From Gammaproteobacteria bacterium (GTDB lineage Bacteria > Pseudomonadota > Gammaproteobacteria > Pseudomonadales > Pseudohongiellaceae): a stretch of 64,000 bases of DNA. A model generated the notes under the pieces. That model ran no database searches, had not been told where the DNA came from, and saw only the letters and a program-made list of their open reading frames with translations. How positions within the stretch are numbered: position 1 is the first letter of the stretch; each line of letters begins with the position of its first letter. Of this stretch, positions 54,881 to 64,000 are shown piece after piece. The position numbers and the translations under genes were made by a program. Where the stretch lies: the NCBI GenBank assembly GCA_021773355.1, contig JAJFKE010000047.1, positions 186,001 to 250,000 on the forward strand, written 5' to 3'.

Positions 54881-55999
54881 CTATTCGCTCAGAATTAAAT
54901 TATCACGATGGATAATCTCTTCTTCACCCGCGTAGCCCAAAAGGCTTTCAATTTCTCCACTGCTCCGCCCTTTTATTCTTTCTATTTCATCTTCACCATA
55001 ATTAACCAGGCCACGGGCGATCTCTGCACCTGACTCATCGACGCAGGAAACCACTTCGCCTCTGTTAAATTTTCCAGAGACTTCTCGAATACCAACCGCC
55101 AACAGGCTTCTGCCGGAATTTCTCAACACCTTTACGGCACCTGCGTCCAAAACAAGCTTTCCTTTTAAGCTTAGCTGGCTGGCCAACCATTGTTTTCTCG
55201 CGGTCACCGGCTCATTGTCCGCTTCCAGCAGAGTACCTATGGTCTCGCCTTGCAGTAGCCGTAACAGAACCTGTTTCTCATGACCGTTTGCTATCACGGT
55301 GTTAGTGCCTGAACGGGCGGCCAAGCGTGCAGCTGAAAGCTTCGTCATCATGCCGCCCCTGCCAAGGCTGCTACCCTTTCCTGCCATGGCACTTAGACTG
55401 CCGTCCACCGCAGAGGCAGCATTGATCAATTTAGCAGCAGAATTACTTCTTGGATCGGCATCAAACAAGCCATCCTGATCGGTTAATATAACAACCACAT
55501 CGGCATTGACAAGATTCGCGACCAGTGCAGCCAGGGTGTCGTTATCGCCAAAACATAACTCGGCGGTTGCTACGGTGTCGTTTTCATTCACGACCGGCAC
55601 AACTCCCATTCCCAACAAGGTCGTTAGAGTGCTCCGCGCATTGAGGTAGCGTGTACGATCAGACAGGTCATCATGAGTCAGCAAGATCTGCGCGGCGTGG
55701 ACACCCTGGCGCATAAAACAGCTTTCATATGCTTGAACCAAACCCATTTGACCCACCGCCGCAGCCGCTTGTTGAAGTTGCACTTGTTTGGGTCGTGAGT
55801 TTAGGCCCAAACGAGCAACGCCCTCTGCAACAGCGCCGGAAGACACCAGTACTACCTGGATGCCATTTTTTTGCATGGTTACGAGTTGGCCCGCCCAGTC
55901 TTCGATGGCCGCCAGGTCGAGTCCGCGACCATTGTTAGTCACTAAAGAACTGCCAACCTTAACCACCCAACGCTTCGAATTCTTAATCTTATCTCGCAT
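54881..55999 (-). CDS. proB: Glutamate 5-kinase
   Basis: First enzyme of proline synthesis, phosphorylating glutamate. It has 372 residues. The kinase domain has [27 protein letters not shown] and NENDTVAT, then [21 protein letters not shown]. The C-terminal PUA domain runs from about residue 275 ([25 protein letters not shown]). Eleven bases after obgE, so probably co-transcribed, as in Pseudomonas. Confidence 0.96.
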   Translation of the reverse strand: MRDKIKNSKRWVVKVGSSLVTNNGRGLDLAAIEDWAGQLVTMQKNGIQVVLVSSGAVAEGVARLGLNSRPKQVQLQQAAAAVGQMGLVQAYESCFMRQGVHAAQILLTHDDLSDRTRYLNARSTLTTLLGMGVVPVVNENDTVATAELCFGDNDTLAALVANLVNADVVVILTDQDGLFDADPRSNSAAKLINAASAVDGSLSAMAGKGSSLGRGGMMTKLSAARLAARSGTNTVIANGHEKQVLLRLLQGETIGTLLEADNEPVTARKQWLASQLSLKGKLVLDAGAVKVLRNSGRSLLAVGIREVSGKFNRGEVVSCVDESGAEIARGLVNYGEDEIERIKGRSSGEIESLLGYAGEEEIIHRDNLILSE

Positions 56000-56010
56000 T
56001 GTATTGGTGC

Positions 56011-57192
<1,182 letters not shown>

Positions 57193-57267
57193 TTAGTAGT
57201 TGACCAGTTGTTTACATTCAAGAACGAATCAAAGCTTATACCGAATTCTATTAGGTCGAACCCGTAA

Positions 57268-57303
57268 ACTAAAAAGCCCCGTCGAACGACGAGGCTTTTT
57301 AGT
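57268..57303 (-). terminator. Terminator after rpmA
   Basis: ACTAAAAAGCC and GGCTTTTTAGT, with CGTCG/CGACG inside, form a 17-bp stem with one mismatch. The minus strand then has the T run. It lies 15 bases past the rpmA stop, separating the ribosomal-protein unit from obgE. Confidence 0.88.
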
Positions 57304-57317
57304 AACAACGCACTTTA

Positions 57318-57575
57318 CTAGGCTACTTCGATGCTCACGAATTTTCGGTTATGTGGACCTTTAACGGCAAATTTAACTACGCCATCAGCCTTGGCGAATA
57401 AGGTATGGTCTTTGCCACAACCTACGTTTTCTCCAGGGTGGAACCGAGTACCACGCTGGCGCACTATGATATTTCCAGCGCTAGCAACCTCACCACCAAA
57501 CAATTTAACACCCAGTCGCTTCGATACCGAATCACGACCGTTATTAGTACTACCACCTGCTTTCTTATGTGCCAT
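57318..57575 (-). CDS. rpmA: 50S ribosomal protein L27
   Basis: 85 residues: [29 protein letters not shown] is the canonical start and [24 protein letters not shown] is conserved. The N-terminus reaches the peptidyl-transferase centre of the ribosome. There is no N-terminal extension like that of Firmicutes. Follows rplU after 16 bases, one operon. Confidence 0.98.
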   Translation of the reverse strand: MAHKKAGGSTNNGRDSVSKRLGVKLFGGEVASAGNIIVRQRGTRFHPGENVGCGKDHTLFAKADGVVKFAVKGPHNRKFVSIEVA

Positions 57576-57591
57576 TACCTAACTCCCGGCC

Positions 57592-57903
57592 TTATGCTCT
57601 AATTCCAGTGATTTTAACTTCTGTAAACCACTGTCTGTGACCCTGTTGCTTACGCGAATGCTTACGGCGACTAAATTTAATAATCGTGACTTTCGCTGCA
57701 CGACCCTGTTTTACTACTTCTGCCGTAACCTGACCGCCTTGTACGTAGGGTGTGCCAATCTTCACAGATTCACCTTCACCTACCATTAGAATATTGTTGA
57801 AACTTACTTCTTCACCCGTCGCGGCTTCCAGTTTTTCAAGTCGAAGAACTTCACCTTCTTCAACCCTGTGTTGCTTGCCACCACTCTCAATAACCGCGTA
57901 CAT
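57592..57903 (-). CDS. rplU: 50S ribosomal protein L21
   Basis: 103 residues: [25 protein letters not shown], and at the C-terminus [26 protein letters not shown]. It is a structural protein of the 50S subunit. First gene of rplU-rpmA, divergent from ispB. A promoter is suggested about 60 bases upstream. Confidence 0.98.
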   Translation of the reverse strand: MYAVIESGGKQHRVEEGEVLRLEKLEAATGEEVSFNNILMVGEGESVKIGTPYVQGGQVTAEVVKQGRAAKVTIIKFSRRKHSRKQQGHRQWFTEVKITGIRA

Positions 57904-57961
57904 AATTCTCTCCGATACCGCCTTTTAAATGGGAATTGGACCCATTCCTTTAGGGGCCGGC

Positions 57962-57990
57962 ATTTTACGGGAACAACAGCCCCGAGGCAA
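57962..57990 (-). promoter_or_regulatory. Sigma-70 promoter of rplU-rpmA
   Basis: On the minus strand TTGCCT (57990-57985), a 17-base spacer, then TAAAAT (57967-57962). It is followed by a GC-rich start region. The leader would be about 50 bases long. Confidence 0.65.
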
Positions 57991-58195
57991 GTAGATTTAT
58001 ACCTGGTAGATTGTGCAACACCACGTGTTTAGCCGGTCTCTGTGACTAACAGTTCTGTCCATGGCTACACCACCCACAAGCAGGGCAACGCTTGACAGAG
58101 CCTAATTCGCTCCCTAGCATGCGTGCTCACGGAGTTTTGGCTCAGGTTTAGCCAAATTCTACTAATTAGCCGAAAATGAGCAGTAACACACCAGC

Positions 58196-59167
58196 ATGTA
58201 TCAGCAAATTCGATCGATAGTCGAATCCGACTTTCAGGCAGTGGATCAGTTCATAGTGGACCAGCTTCACTCTGAGGTGCCCCTGGTTGAAAATATCGGC
58301 CACTATATTGTGGAGGCTGGAGGTAAACGCCTGCGCCCAATTCTGGTCCTTCTGGCAGCTAAGACCTGCAATATTGACACGCAGCAACATATTTCTCTGG
58401 CGGCGGTGATCGAATTCATTCATACCGCTACGCTGCTGCACGATGACGTGGTGGATATGTCTTCGCTGCGAAGAGGCAGACCAACGGTCAACGCACAATG
58501 GAATAATCCATCCAGCGTCTTGGTAGGAGACTTCATCTATTCGAGAGCCTTCCAGATTCTTGTCAGCATAGGCAATATGAGAATCATGGAAATAATCGCC
58601 GACACCACGAACAAGATTGCAGAGGGTGAAGTTCTGCAATTAATAAGCAAAAACAACCCCAATCCCTCCGAGCAAAATTACATGCAGGTCATTCAGGACA
58701 AGACCGCAATTCTGTTTCAGGCTGCCGCCCAATGCGGCGCTATACTGACACAGGCCAGTGCTGAACAAGAACTCGCATTGAAGAAATTTGGCATGCACCT
58801 GGGCACTGCCTTTCAATTGATCGATGATGTGCTCGATTACGATGGTAATAGCGAATCCCTGGGCAAAAATATTGGCGACGATCTGGCCGAAGGCAAACCA
58901 ACGCTACCGCTAATCTACGCGTTAAAACACGGAAGTGAGGCGCAGGCCAATTTAATCAGGAAGTGTTTGACCGAGGAGCAATTGCAGCCTGAAACTCTCA
59001 GTCAGGTAATCGAAATCGTGCAGGATTGTGGCGCCCTAAACTATGCTCGAAAATTGGCTGATTCGCAGTCCAGCCAGGCCCTGGAGTGTCTATCTGCGCT
59101 GCCCCAGTCTCAATACCGTAATGCGTTGGAGCTGATGGTAAAATTTTCCAACGCACGAGAAAGCTAA
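58196..59167 (+). CDS. ispB: Octaprenyl diphosphate synthase (polyprenyl synthetase)
   Basis: Makes the long side chain precursor of ubiquinone. It has 323 residues. First aspartate-rich motif HDDVVDMSSLRRGRPT, second LIDDVLDYDGN, and the GGKRLRPILVLLA segment at the N-terminus are those of IspB. Chain length is inferred from family. Divergent from rplU, as in most gammaproteobacteria. Confidence 0.95.
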   Translation: MYQQIRSIVESDFQAVDQFIVDQLHSEVPLVENIGHYIVEAGGKRLRPILVLLAAKTCNIDTQQHISLAAVIEFIHTATLLHDDVVDMSSLRRGRPTVNAQWNNPSSVLVGDFIYSRAFQILVSIGNMRIMEIIADTTNKIAEGEVLQLISKNNPNPSEQNYMQVIQDKTAILFQAAAQCGAILTQASAEQELALKKFGMHLGTAFQLIDDVLDYDGNSESLGKNIGDDLAEGKPTLPLIYALKHGSEAQANLIRKCLTEEQLQPETLSQVIEIVQDCGALNYARKLADSQSSQALECLSALPQSQYRNALELMVKFSNARES

Positions 59168-59304
59168 ACTCGATTCTTGCGGGGCCAAAATCTCTTTCCA
59201 TGCTATAACCCCCCTGCAAGACAAGTGTCTGGAAACTGCGGAGCAGGGATCTTAGAATTGCCTGCAATGAGAATAACAATGAGCCTGAATCTGGAGTATT
59301 AGCT

Positions 59305-61188
59305 TTGATAGACTTGTCCAAATTACCTACAGCCGAACCCATAATGGAAACCATTGCAGACGTTGAAGCGTTCGAAAAAACACCTCTGCAAGAACAATTT
59401 CCCTATACCGACAGTTACAAGCTGATAAAGGACAGTGCGGAACGCTTCGGCGAAGACAGCGCCCTGGAATTTCTGTTACAGGGCTTGCCTGATGAGCCAG
59501 CCACTACCATTAGCTTCGCTCAGCTGGGCCGCGAAATCACCCGAACCGCAAATCTACTGAACAAGTTAGGCGTGCACCAAAAAGACGCGGTATCGATTAT
59601 TCTACCGATTCTGCCACAAACTCATTACGCAATATGGGGCGCGCAAGCGGCCGGGATCGCGAACCCTATTAACCCAATGTTGGAAGCTGAGCATATCGCC
59701 GAAATAGTTTCAGCCGCCGACTCAAAGGTCGTAATCTGTCTGGCCCGTTCCCAACACAGCGACATCAATGAAAAAGTGCGCACTGCCGTATCCAGCTGCC
59801 CCTCGGTGGCTGCAATTTTGGAAGTAAATATTAGCGGCCTGTGTGAACCAGATTCACAGGCCAATTCGAACGACGGAGTAGAAGTTCTGGATTTCGACAC
59901 AGCGATTTCAAAGATGGGCTCAGACTCGCTAGAAAGCGACCGAGAATTTAGCGCAGATCAAATTGCCGCCTTCTTTCATACTGGCGGCACAACAGGCAGG
60001 CCAAAACTTGCGCAATTAACCCATGGTAATATGGCTTTTCTGGGGCAGCTGATGCAAGTGTATACCGCTCACATGGAACGACATACTGTGCTTTGCGGCC
60101 TGCCATTGTTCCACATCTATGGCTGCATTATTCAGGGTATTGCCGCCTTCGCAGTGGGTTATCGCATCGTGTTAATGACACCAGCTGGCTTTCGTTCAGC
60201 ACCGGCGATGAAGAATTTTTGGCAACACATTGAACGCTTCAAAGTGAAACAGTTCTCAGCAGTGCCCACCGTGTTAATGGCTTTGGCCGACATCCCTGTT
60301 GGCGATGCCGATATCAGCAGCTTAACCAACATCAATTCCGGCGCGGCGCCTCTGTCACTACCCTTCGAGTTGAGTTTTGAGAAAAAATTTGAGGTTGAGG
60401 TCGGCAATGGCTATGGTATGACGGAAACTACAGCATTGATTTCCAGAGCACCGCAGTTTCAGCCGCCTGGCAGTGTTGGCATGCGTGTACCCTATTCTCA
60501 AATTCGGATTGCTCATGTTGATGGAATCACTGTGAACAAAGACTGTCCCCTAGGCGAGAGTGGGGTCATTCTTGTCAAGGGTCCGCAGGTTTTTGCGGGA
60601 TACAAAAGCGAAACCGATAACGCGTTAGCCTGGGTCGAGGATGGTTGGTTTAACACTGGCGACCTTGGTTACATGGATGGCGACGGCTTTCTCTATCTTT
60701 CTGGTCGCGCCAAGGATTTAATTATACGTAGCGGCCACAATATTGACCCTGAATTAATCGAGGAACCATTAAACGCCCACCCAGACGTAGTGACGTCCAT
60801 AGCAATAGGCTTGCCCGATCCCTATGCCGGTGAATTACCGATGGCCTATGTTGTGAAAATCGCCAGCAGCGGAGTTTCCGAAGATGATTTAGTCGAACAC
60901 TGCAAGAATGCAATCTCAGAGCGGGCAGCGGTTCCGAAACGAATAGAATTTGTCGACACCATGCCTCTCACGGCCGTCGGCAAAATTTACAGACCGACCC
61001 TGCGTCAGAAAATTTCTGAGCAAGTGGTACGAGAATTACTTGCCGAACAAGACATTGCAGCCGTGGTGACTAGTGAAATGGAAAAGAAACGGGGTTTGGT
61101 TCTCAGAATTTCAGTCGATGATAAGAATAGAATTGCCGAAGTCCACAAACTGGTGGAAGGATATACCTTCACCAGTGAAATCAATTAA
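59305..61188 (+). CDS. AMP-dependent acyl-CoA synthetase (FadD-like)
   Basis: 627 residues. It activates a carboxylic acid, probably a fatty acid, through an acyl-adenylate. The AMP-binding motif is FFHTGGTTGRPKLAQLTHGN near residue 225-245. A-domain motifs GYGMTETTALISRAPQF and NTGDLGYMDGDGFLYLSGRAKDLIIRSGHNIDP are present, and the catalytic Lys is in LTAVGKIYRPTLRQ. About 60 residues extend past that lysine. The start is TTG with GGAG eight bases upstream; ATG 59341 is a weaker alternative. Substrate not known. Confidence 0.9.
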   Translation: MIDLSKLPTAEPIMETIADVEAFEKTPLQEQFPYTDSYKLIKDSAERFGEDSALEFLLQGLPDEPATTISFAQLGREITRTANLLNKLGVHQKDAVSIILPILPQTHYAIWGAQAAGIANPINPMLEAEHIAEIVSAADSKVVICLARSQHSDINEKVRTAVSSCPSVAAILEVNISGLCEPDSQANSNDGVEVLDFDTAISKMGSDSLESDREFSADQIAAFFHTGGTTGRPKLAQLTHGNMAFLGQLMQVYTAHMERHTVLCGLPLFHIYGCIIQGIAAFAVGYRIVLMTPAGFRSAPAMKNFWQHIERFKVKQFSAVPTVLMALADIPVGDADISSLTNINSGAAPLSLPFELSFEKKFEVEVGNGYGMTETTALISRAPQFQPPGSVGMRVPYSQIRIAHVDGITVNKDCPLGESGVILVKGPQVFAGYKSETDNALAWVEDGWFNTGDLGYMDGDGFLYLSGRAKDLIIRSGHNIDPELIEEPLNAHPDVVTSIAIGLPDPYAGELPMAYVVKIASSGVSEDDLVEHCKNAISERAAVPKRIEFVDTMPLTAVGKIYRPTLRQKISEQVVRELLAEQDIAAVVTSEMEKKRGLVLRISVDDKNRIAEVHKLVEGYTFTSEIN

Positions 61189-61203
61189 TCCGGAGTAGTA
61201 CGC

Positions 61204-61791
61204 ATGAGCACACAAACCAATAGCCCTTGGGGCAAGGGCTTCATATCACTAGTCCTGCTTGTTACGCTTGTCTCCTGCACGACCACAGGCATGACCAGGG
61301 GAACACCCAGCGAGCGCAGGCAAGCTATACAGTCAATGCGGCAAGAAGTATTAGCAGAACTGTACGGGATCAAACCCGACACCAGAGCGCAGATAGCTGC
61401 AGCCAGTGGCTACGCGGTTTTCTCCAATGCGAACATTAACCTAATTCTTGCCAGTTTCGGTGGCGGAGTTGGTGTGGTTCATTCCAACGCTTCCAATTCT
61501 GACACCTATATGAGAATGGGTGAAATAGGCATTGGTATAGGGGCTGGCGTTAAGGACTTCCGAGCTGTTTTTATCTTTCATAATGCAGATGCATTGAATC
61601 GATTTATGGATGTGGGATTGTCGGTTGGTGGTCAGGCTGATGCCGCAGCCAAGGCCGGAGACCTGGGGGCTGCAGTGGCAGGTGAAGCAATTGTTGATAA
61701 TGTAACCGTCTACCAAATGACTCAAAGCGGGCTCGCTCTGCAGGCAACTATCAAGGGTACGCGCTACTGGCAGGACGCAGACTTAAACTAG
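61204..61791 (+). CDS. SYLF/YSC84-domain lipoprotein
   Basis: 195 residues. A lipoprotein signal ends in the lipobox LVSC near residue 21. The SYLF-type domain follows: SGYAVFSNANINLILASFGGGVGVVHS, GEIGIGIGAGVKDFRAVFIFHNADAL and the GGQADAAAKAGDLG segment. In eukaryotes the domain binds phosphoinositides; in bacteria the role is unclear. Sixteen bases after the acyl-CoA synthetase, so likely co-transcribed. Confidence 0.85.
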   Translation: MSTQTNSPWGKGFISLVLLVTLVSCTTTGMTRGTPSERRQAIQSMRQEVLAELYGIKPDTRAQIAAASGYAVFSNANINLILASFGGGVGVVHSNASNSDTYMRMGEIGIGIGAGVKDFRAVFIFHNADALNRFMDVGLSVGGQADAAAKAGDLGAAVAGEAIVDNVTVYQMTQSGLALQATIKGTRYWQDADLN

Positions 61792-61829
61792 GCTATATTG
61801 GTCATTCCATTTTTTACATAAAATGCTCA

Positions 61830-63053
61830 TTAATTCCGCCTTTTACTTCGCCCTGGTGCGAAAATACTTATGCTGGGGCTGGAATCTCGCAGTATTGAAG
61901 AAGAGTCGATAATTTTTACCTTGTCATTGCTTGGCTGATAAATATTGTCGTAAAGGGCGAGTAATTCACCTGCAGTGTCCGCGTAACGTCTCGCTTCTGC
62001 CTCGTCTCCCATTCTTAAGTAAACATTGGCCAGGGCGAAATAAAAATCAGGCTCCTCTTCCTTTAGTCTAAGCGCCCTGCGAAAAGATTTGCGGGCCGTC
62101 TCTAAATCATTTTTTTCAAAAGCCACACTACCCTGAGCAAAATGATAGTAAGGGTTTCTATCGTTAAATCGTTCGATCGCTTGCTCATACTCTCTCGCTA
62201 ATTCTAAATTACCAGTACGATGATAATATTTGGCAAGATTATTTATGGCTGTTGCACTGCTGTCATCAATATTAAATGCCATACGATAACTGTACTCAGC
62301 AAATTGAGGGTTACCGAGGCGATTGTAGGTGCTGCCAATATTATTCCAAGCAATGGCGGATTCCTTATCCAAAAAGAGTGCATTCTTGAAATAAATCAAT
62401 GCCTGTTCGAATTCTCCGTCTATCAATTCCTCCACTCCAAGGTTATTGAAATACAGGGAACGCGCATGTTGATCGCTTACAATAGTTGATGTTAATTGTT
62501 GCAAAGATATCTCTGGAGTGAAATCTACTATATAGGTACGTCGGGCACTTAATCGCCCGCTGGCATTGATATGTTGACTCAACACCAATAAATCACCGCG
62601 ACGATCCCAGTTGGGCTGCACATCTACGGTTTGAAAATTCGCATCGATACCCACGTACCGAGCCATCGCCACATACAAATTCATGATAGAAAGACAATTA
62701 CCCTCGCGCGCGTAAAACGCCTCCATCGCCGTATGGGTCTGCTCACTCGAATACTGCACATTCAAGAACTCTTCGCCGTACAGCAAGTCCTGCAATTTAT
62801 CCACACGAACTTCTTCTCCGTCGCGAGGATGCATATAGGCGTCAACGAATTGCTTTACTTCATCAGATATAAATAGAGGATCAATATCCAGAAACGCATC
62901 TGCTGTCTGATCGATAATGGCAGTGTGAATCTCTTCATCGCGGGTGAAGTTGGTTTCCAAATTGATATTCGCACAGCTCACCAGCACAGCCGTCAACACA
63001 AGGCCGGATATGCTCTTGAGACTCTTATTTACGATTATCACTGTCGTCCACAT
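61830..63053 (-). CDS. Transglutaminase-like/TPR lipoprotein
   Basis: 407 residues. A lipoprotein signal ends in LVSC near residue 27. The region around residues 110-190 resembles a transglutaminase-like core: Cys in EGNCLSIMNLYVAMARYVG, His in LVLSQHINASG and Asp in YIVDFTPE. From about residue 205 there are four or five TPR repeats (SLYFNNLGVEELIDGEFEQALIYFKNAL, AWNNIGSTYNRLGNPQFAEYSYRMAF and others). It probably works in the envelope, perhaps as a scaffold or peptidase. The unknown gene upstream lies 18 bases away on the same strand. Confidence 0.82.
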   Translation of the reverse strand: MWTTVIIVNKSLKSISGLVLTAVLVSCANINLETNFTRDEEIHTAIIDQTADAFLDIDPLFISDEVKQFVDAYMHPRDGEEVRVDKLQDLLYGEEFLNVQYSSEQTHTAMEAFYAREGNCLSIMNLYVAMARYVGIDANFQTVDVQPNWDRRGDLLVLSQHINASGRLSARRTYIVDFTPEISLQQLTSTIVSDQHARSLYFNNLGVEELIDGEFEQALIYFKNALFLDKESAIAWNNIGSTYNRLGNPQFAEYSYRMAFNIDDSSATAINNLAKYYHRTGNLELAREYEQAIERFNDRNPYYHFAQGSVAFEKNDLETARKSFRRALRLKEEEPDFYFALANVYLRMGDEAEARRYADTAGELLALYDNIYQPSNDKVKIIDSSSILRDSSPSISIFAPGRSKRRN

Positions 63054-63071
63054 AATGTCGATCCAATAGCA

Positions 63072-64000
63072 TTAGTATCGAGCAGGCGTGTCTTTGCCAG
63101 CCTTGTCTATTTTCATGAACTCATAACGCCCCCGCAGGAATGACACGTCACCCTCCTGCAGAAGCCGCAGCAGGCCCACCCACGCAGCATAGCCTGCAAC
63201 ATCCAGCATACTATAACCAAGACCGGCATAATCGAGATTCTCGTCCAATCTGCCTAAATCTCTGCCCCAGGCGTCTAAATACCGCATGCTATGCCCAAGG
63301 GATTCATATTGATATTCAAGCGCCACCCGAGTCTGAGCTATACGCATATTATCAGCTGATAAGAAACGGACTTCATAATTCGAACTGAATTGCAGATTAT
63401 TAGCCGCGGGGGCTTTTTGCCAGCTAACGTCTGTATCAATCACCACACTCTTTGTTACCGATAAGTTGGGCACAAACTGAAAGGGCTGAGTATCAGCGTG
63501 CATTATCGCAAAACCTACGTCAGTGTTTCTAAGCGCGGAGGAAATACGTACTCGCCCATCGGCATCAATATCCACTATAGCATCGGATCCAATCGCCTCG
63601 GAGCGTATAACAAAATCAAACAGAGCCTTTATGTCCGCGGGCGCAATCTTAGGCAGCGTCCAGGCAATTTTATTTTCATCTACAAGTTGTAACTCTCCAT
63701 TCTTATAAATTAATTCCTGCGGCACAAATTCAAGAGAAGCTGTCTCACCCAGTGCAACCCCTCCAGGCACCACCATTTCCCTAATAGTAGATTGATTAAA
63801 CTGGTCTCCCAATGTCTCCTTGAGAAAAACCGCAGGTTCTCTTCTTGCCAGCGACCTGTCGCCTCTATTTCCGTCATCAGAAAACAATGAATTTGAATTT
63901 TTGCGCACTCGTTCGCCAAGAAATTCCAGCTCGGTTACAGCAGTGCGATAGCGGCGAGCAGCACGGCTATCAATCGCCAAACGCTGTGCTGCCGTTGCAT
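63072..64000 (-). CDS. Protein of unknown function, N-terminus cut by window
   Basis: The frame is open to the window edge and has no clear start, so at least 309 codons lie here and more beyond. The sequence includes SVVIDTDVSWQKAPAANNLQFSSNYEVRFLSAD and the C-terminus GYAAWVGLLRLLQEGDVSFLRGRYEFMKID. It is mixed in structure with no cysteines and no membrane segment in the visible part. I recognise no family. Directly upstream of the transglutaminase/TPR lipoprotein, so the two are likely one operon. Confidence 0.72.
   Translation of the reverse strand, partial: ATAAQRLAIDSRAARRYRTAVTELEFLGERVRKNSNSLFSDDGNRGDRSLARREPAVFLKETLGDQFNQSTIREMVVPGGVALGETASLEFVPQELIYKNGELQLVDENKIAWTLPKIAPADIKALFDFVIRSEAIGSDAIVDIDADGRVRISSALRNTDVGFAIMHADTQPFQFVPNLSVTKSVVIDTDVSWQKAPAANNLQFSSNYEVRFLSADNMRIAQTRVALEYQYESLGHSMRYLDAWGRDLGRLDENLDYAGLGYSMLDVAGYAAWVGLLRLLQEGDVSFLRGRYEFMKIDKAGKDTPARY

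Overview
The window looks like chromosomal DNA from a gammaproteobacterium of the broad Pseudomonas-related group, probably a free-living, possibly marine member with moderate GC. This rests on gene order as I recall it from Pseudomonas. sdhE, ygfX and ygfZ lie next to nadB. The series rpoE, anti-sigma factor, mucD, lepA, lepB, DUF4845, rnc, era, recO is in Pseudomonas order. So are murJ, rpsT, proB, obgE, rpmA, rplU, ispB, and cysM, rlmD, mazG. A histone-H1-like AlgP protein also fits. I cannot name a genus.

Layout. 1-17.4 kb is a nearly unbroken minus-strand run: rsmJ-uppP, tsaB, a 534-residue lysine/alanine-rich AlgP-like protein, adk, mazG, rlmD, cysM, recO, era, rnc, DUF4845, lepB, lepA, mucD, rseA/mucA and rpoE. 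Three genes expected from Pseudomonas order are missing: relA between rlmD and mazG, and mucB and mucC between the anti-sigma factor and mucD. 17.7-21.7 kb holds nadB, sdhE, ygfX, ygfZ and an unknown gene. 22-29.3 kb is more variable: a secreted phosphodiesterase, a crotonase, tRNA-Arg(CCT) with a decayed half copy nearby, an ElaA-like acetyltransferase, a sodium/solute symporter, a VOC protein, a SufR-like Fe-S regulator and a DUF945 protein.

29.4-45.7 kb mixes recognisable enzymes (YgiQ, TrmJ, MATE exporter, B12/radical-SAM protein, nitroreductase, PlsC-like acyltransferase, FrmA, GloA) with several unusual genes. These include an ExeA-like ATPase joined to a Cds6-type NTF2 domain, a SuhB homologue without its catalytic metal ligands, a rhodanese without its cysteine, an eight-cysteine zinc-ribbon-like protein and a secreted protein built of three 35-residue repeats. 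45.9-64 kb is mostly housekeeping: folD, an aromatic/aspartate aminotransferase, a universal stress protein, aroG-type DAHP synthase, efpL (yeiP), murJ, rpsT, proB, obgE, rpmA, rplU, ispB and an acyl-CoA synthetase. It also has a three-gene operon of unknown role and three envelope proteins at the end.

The main non-coding discovery is a small family of MITE-like elements with ends CTAGGGACCCTCTGATTAAC: a 263-bp copy at 33429-33691, a 168-bp deletion derivative at 50510-50677 and a solitary end at 39978-40006. All three sit at gene 3' ends, and one lies exactly on a stop codon. I see no phage, CRISPR array, toxin-antitoxin module, defence island or biosynthetic cluster. The strongest candidates for new biology are the MITE family, the apparent SuhB pseudoenzyme and the ATPase-NTF2 fusion.
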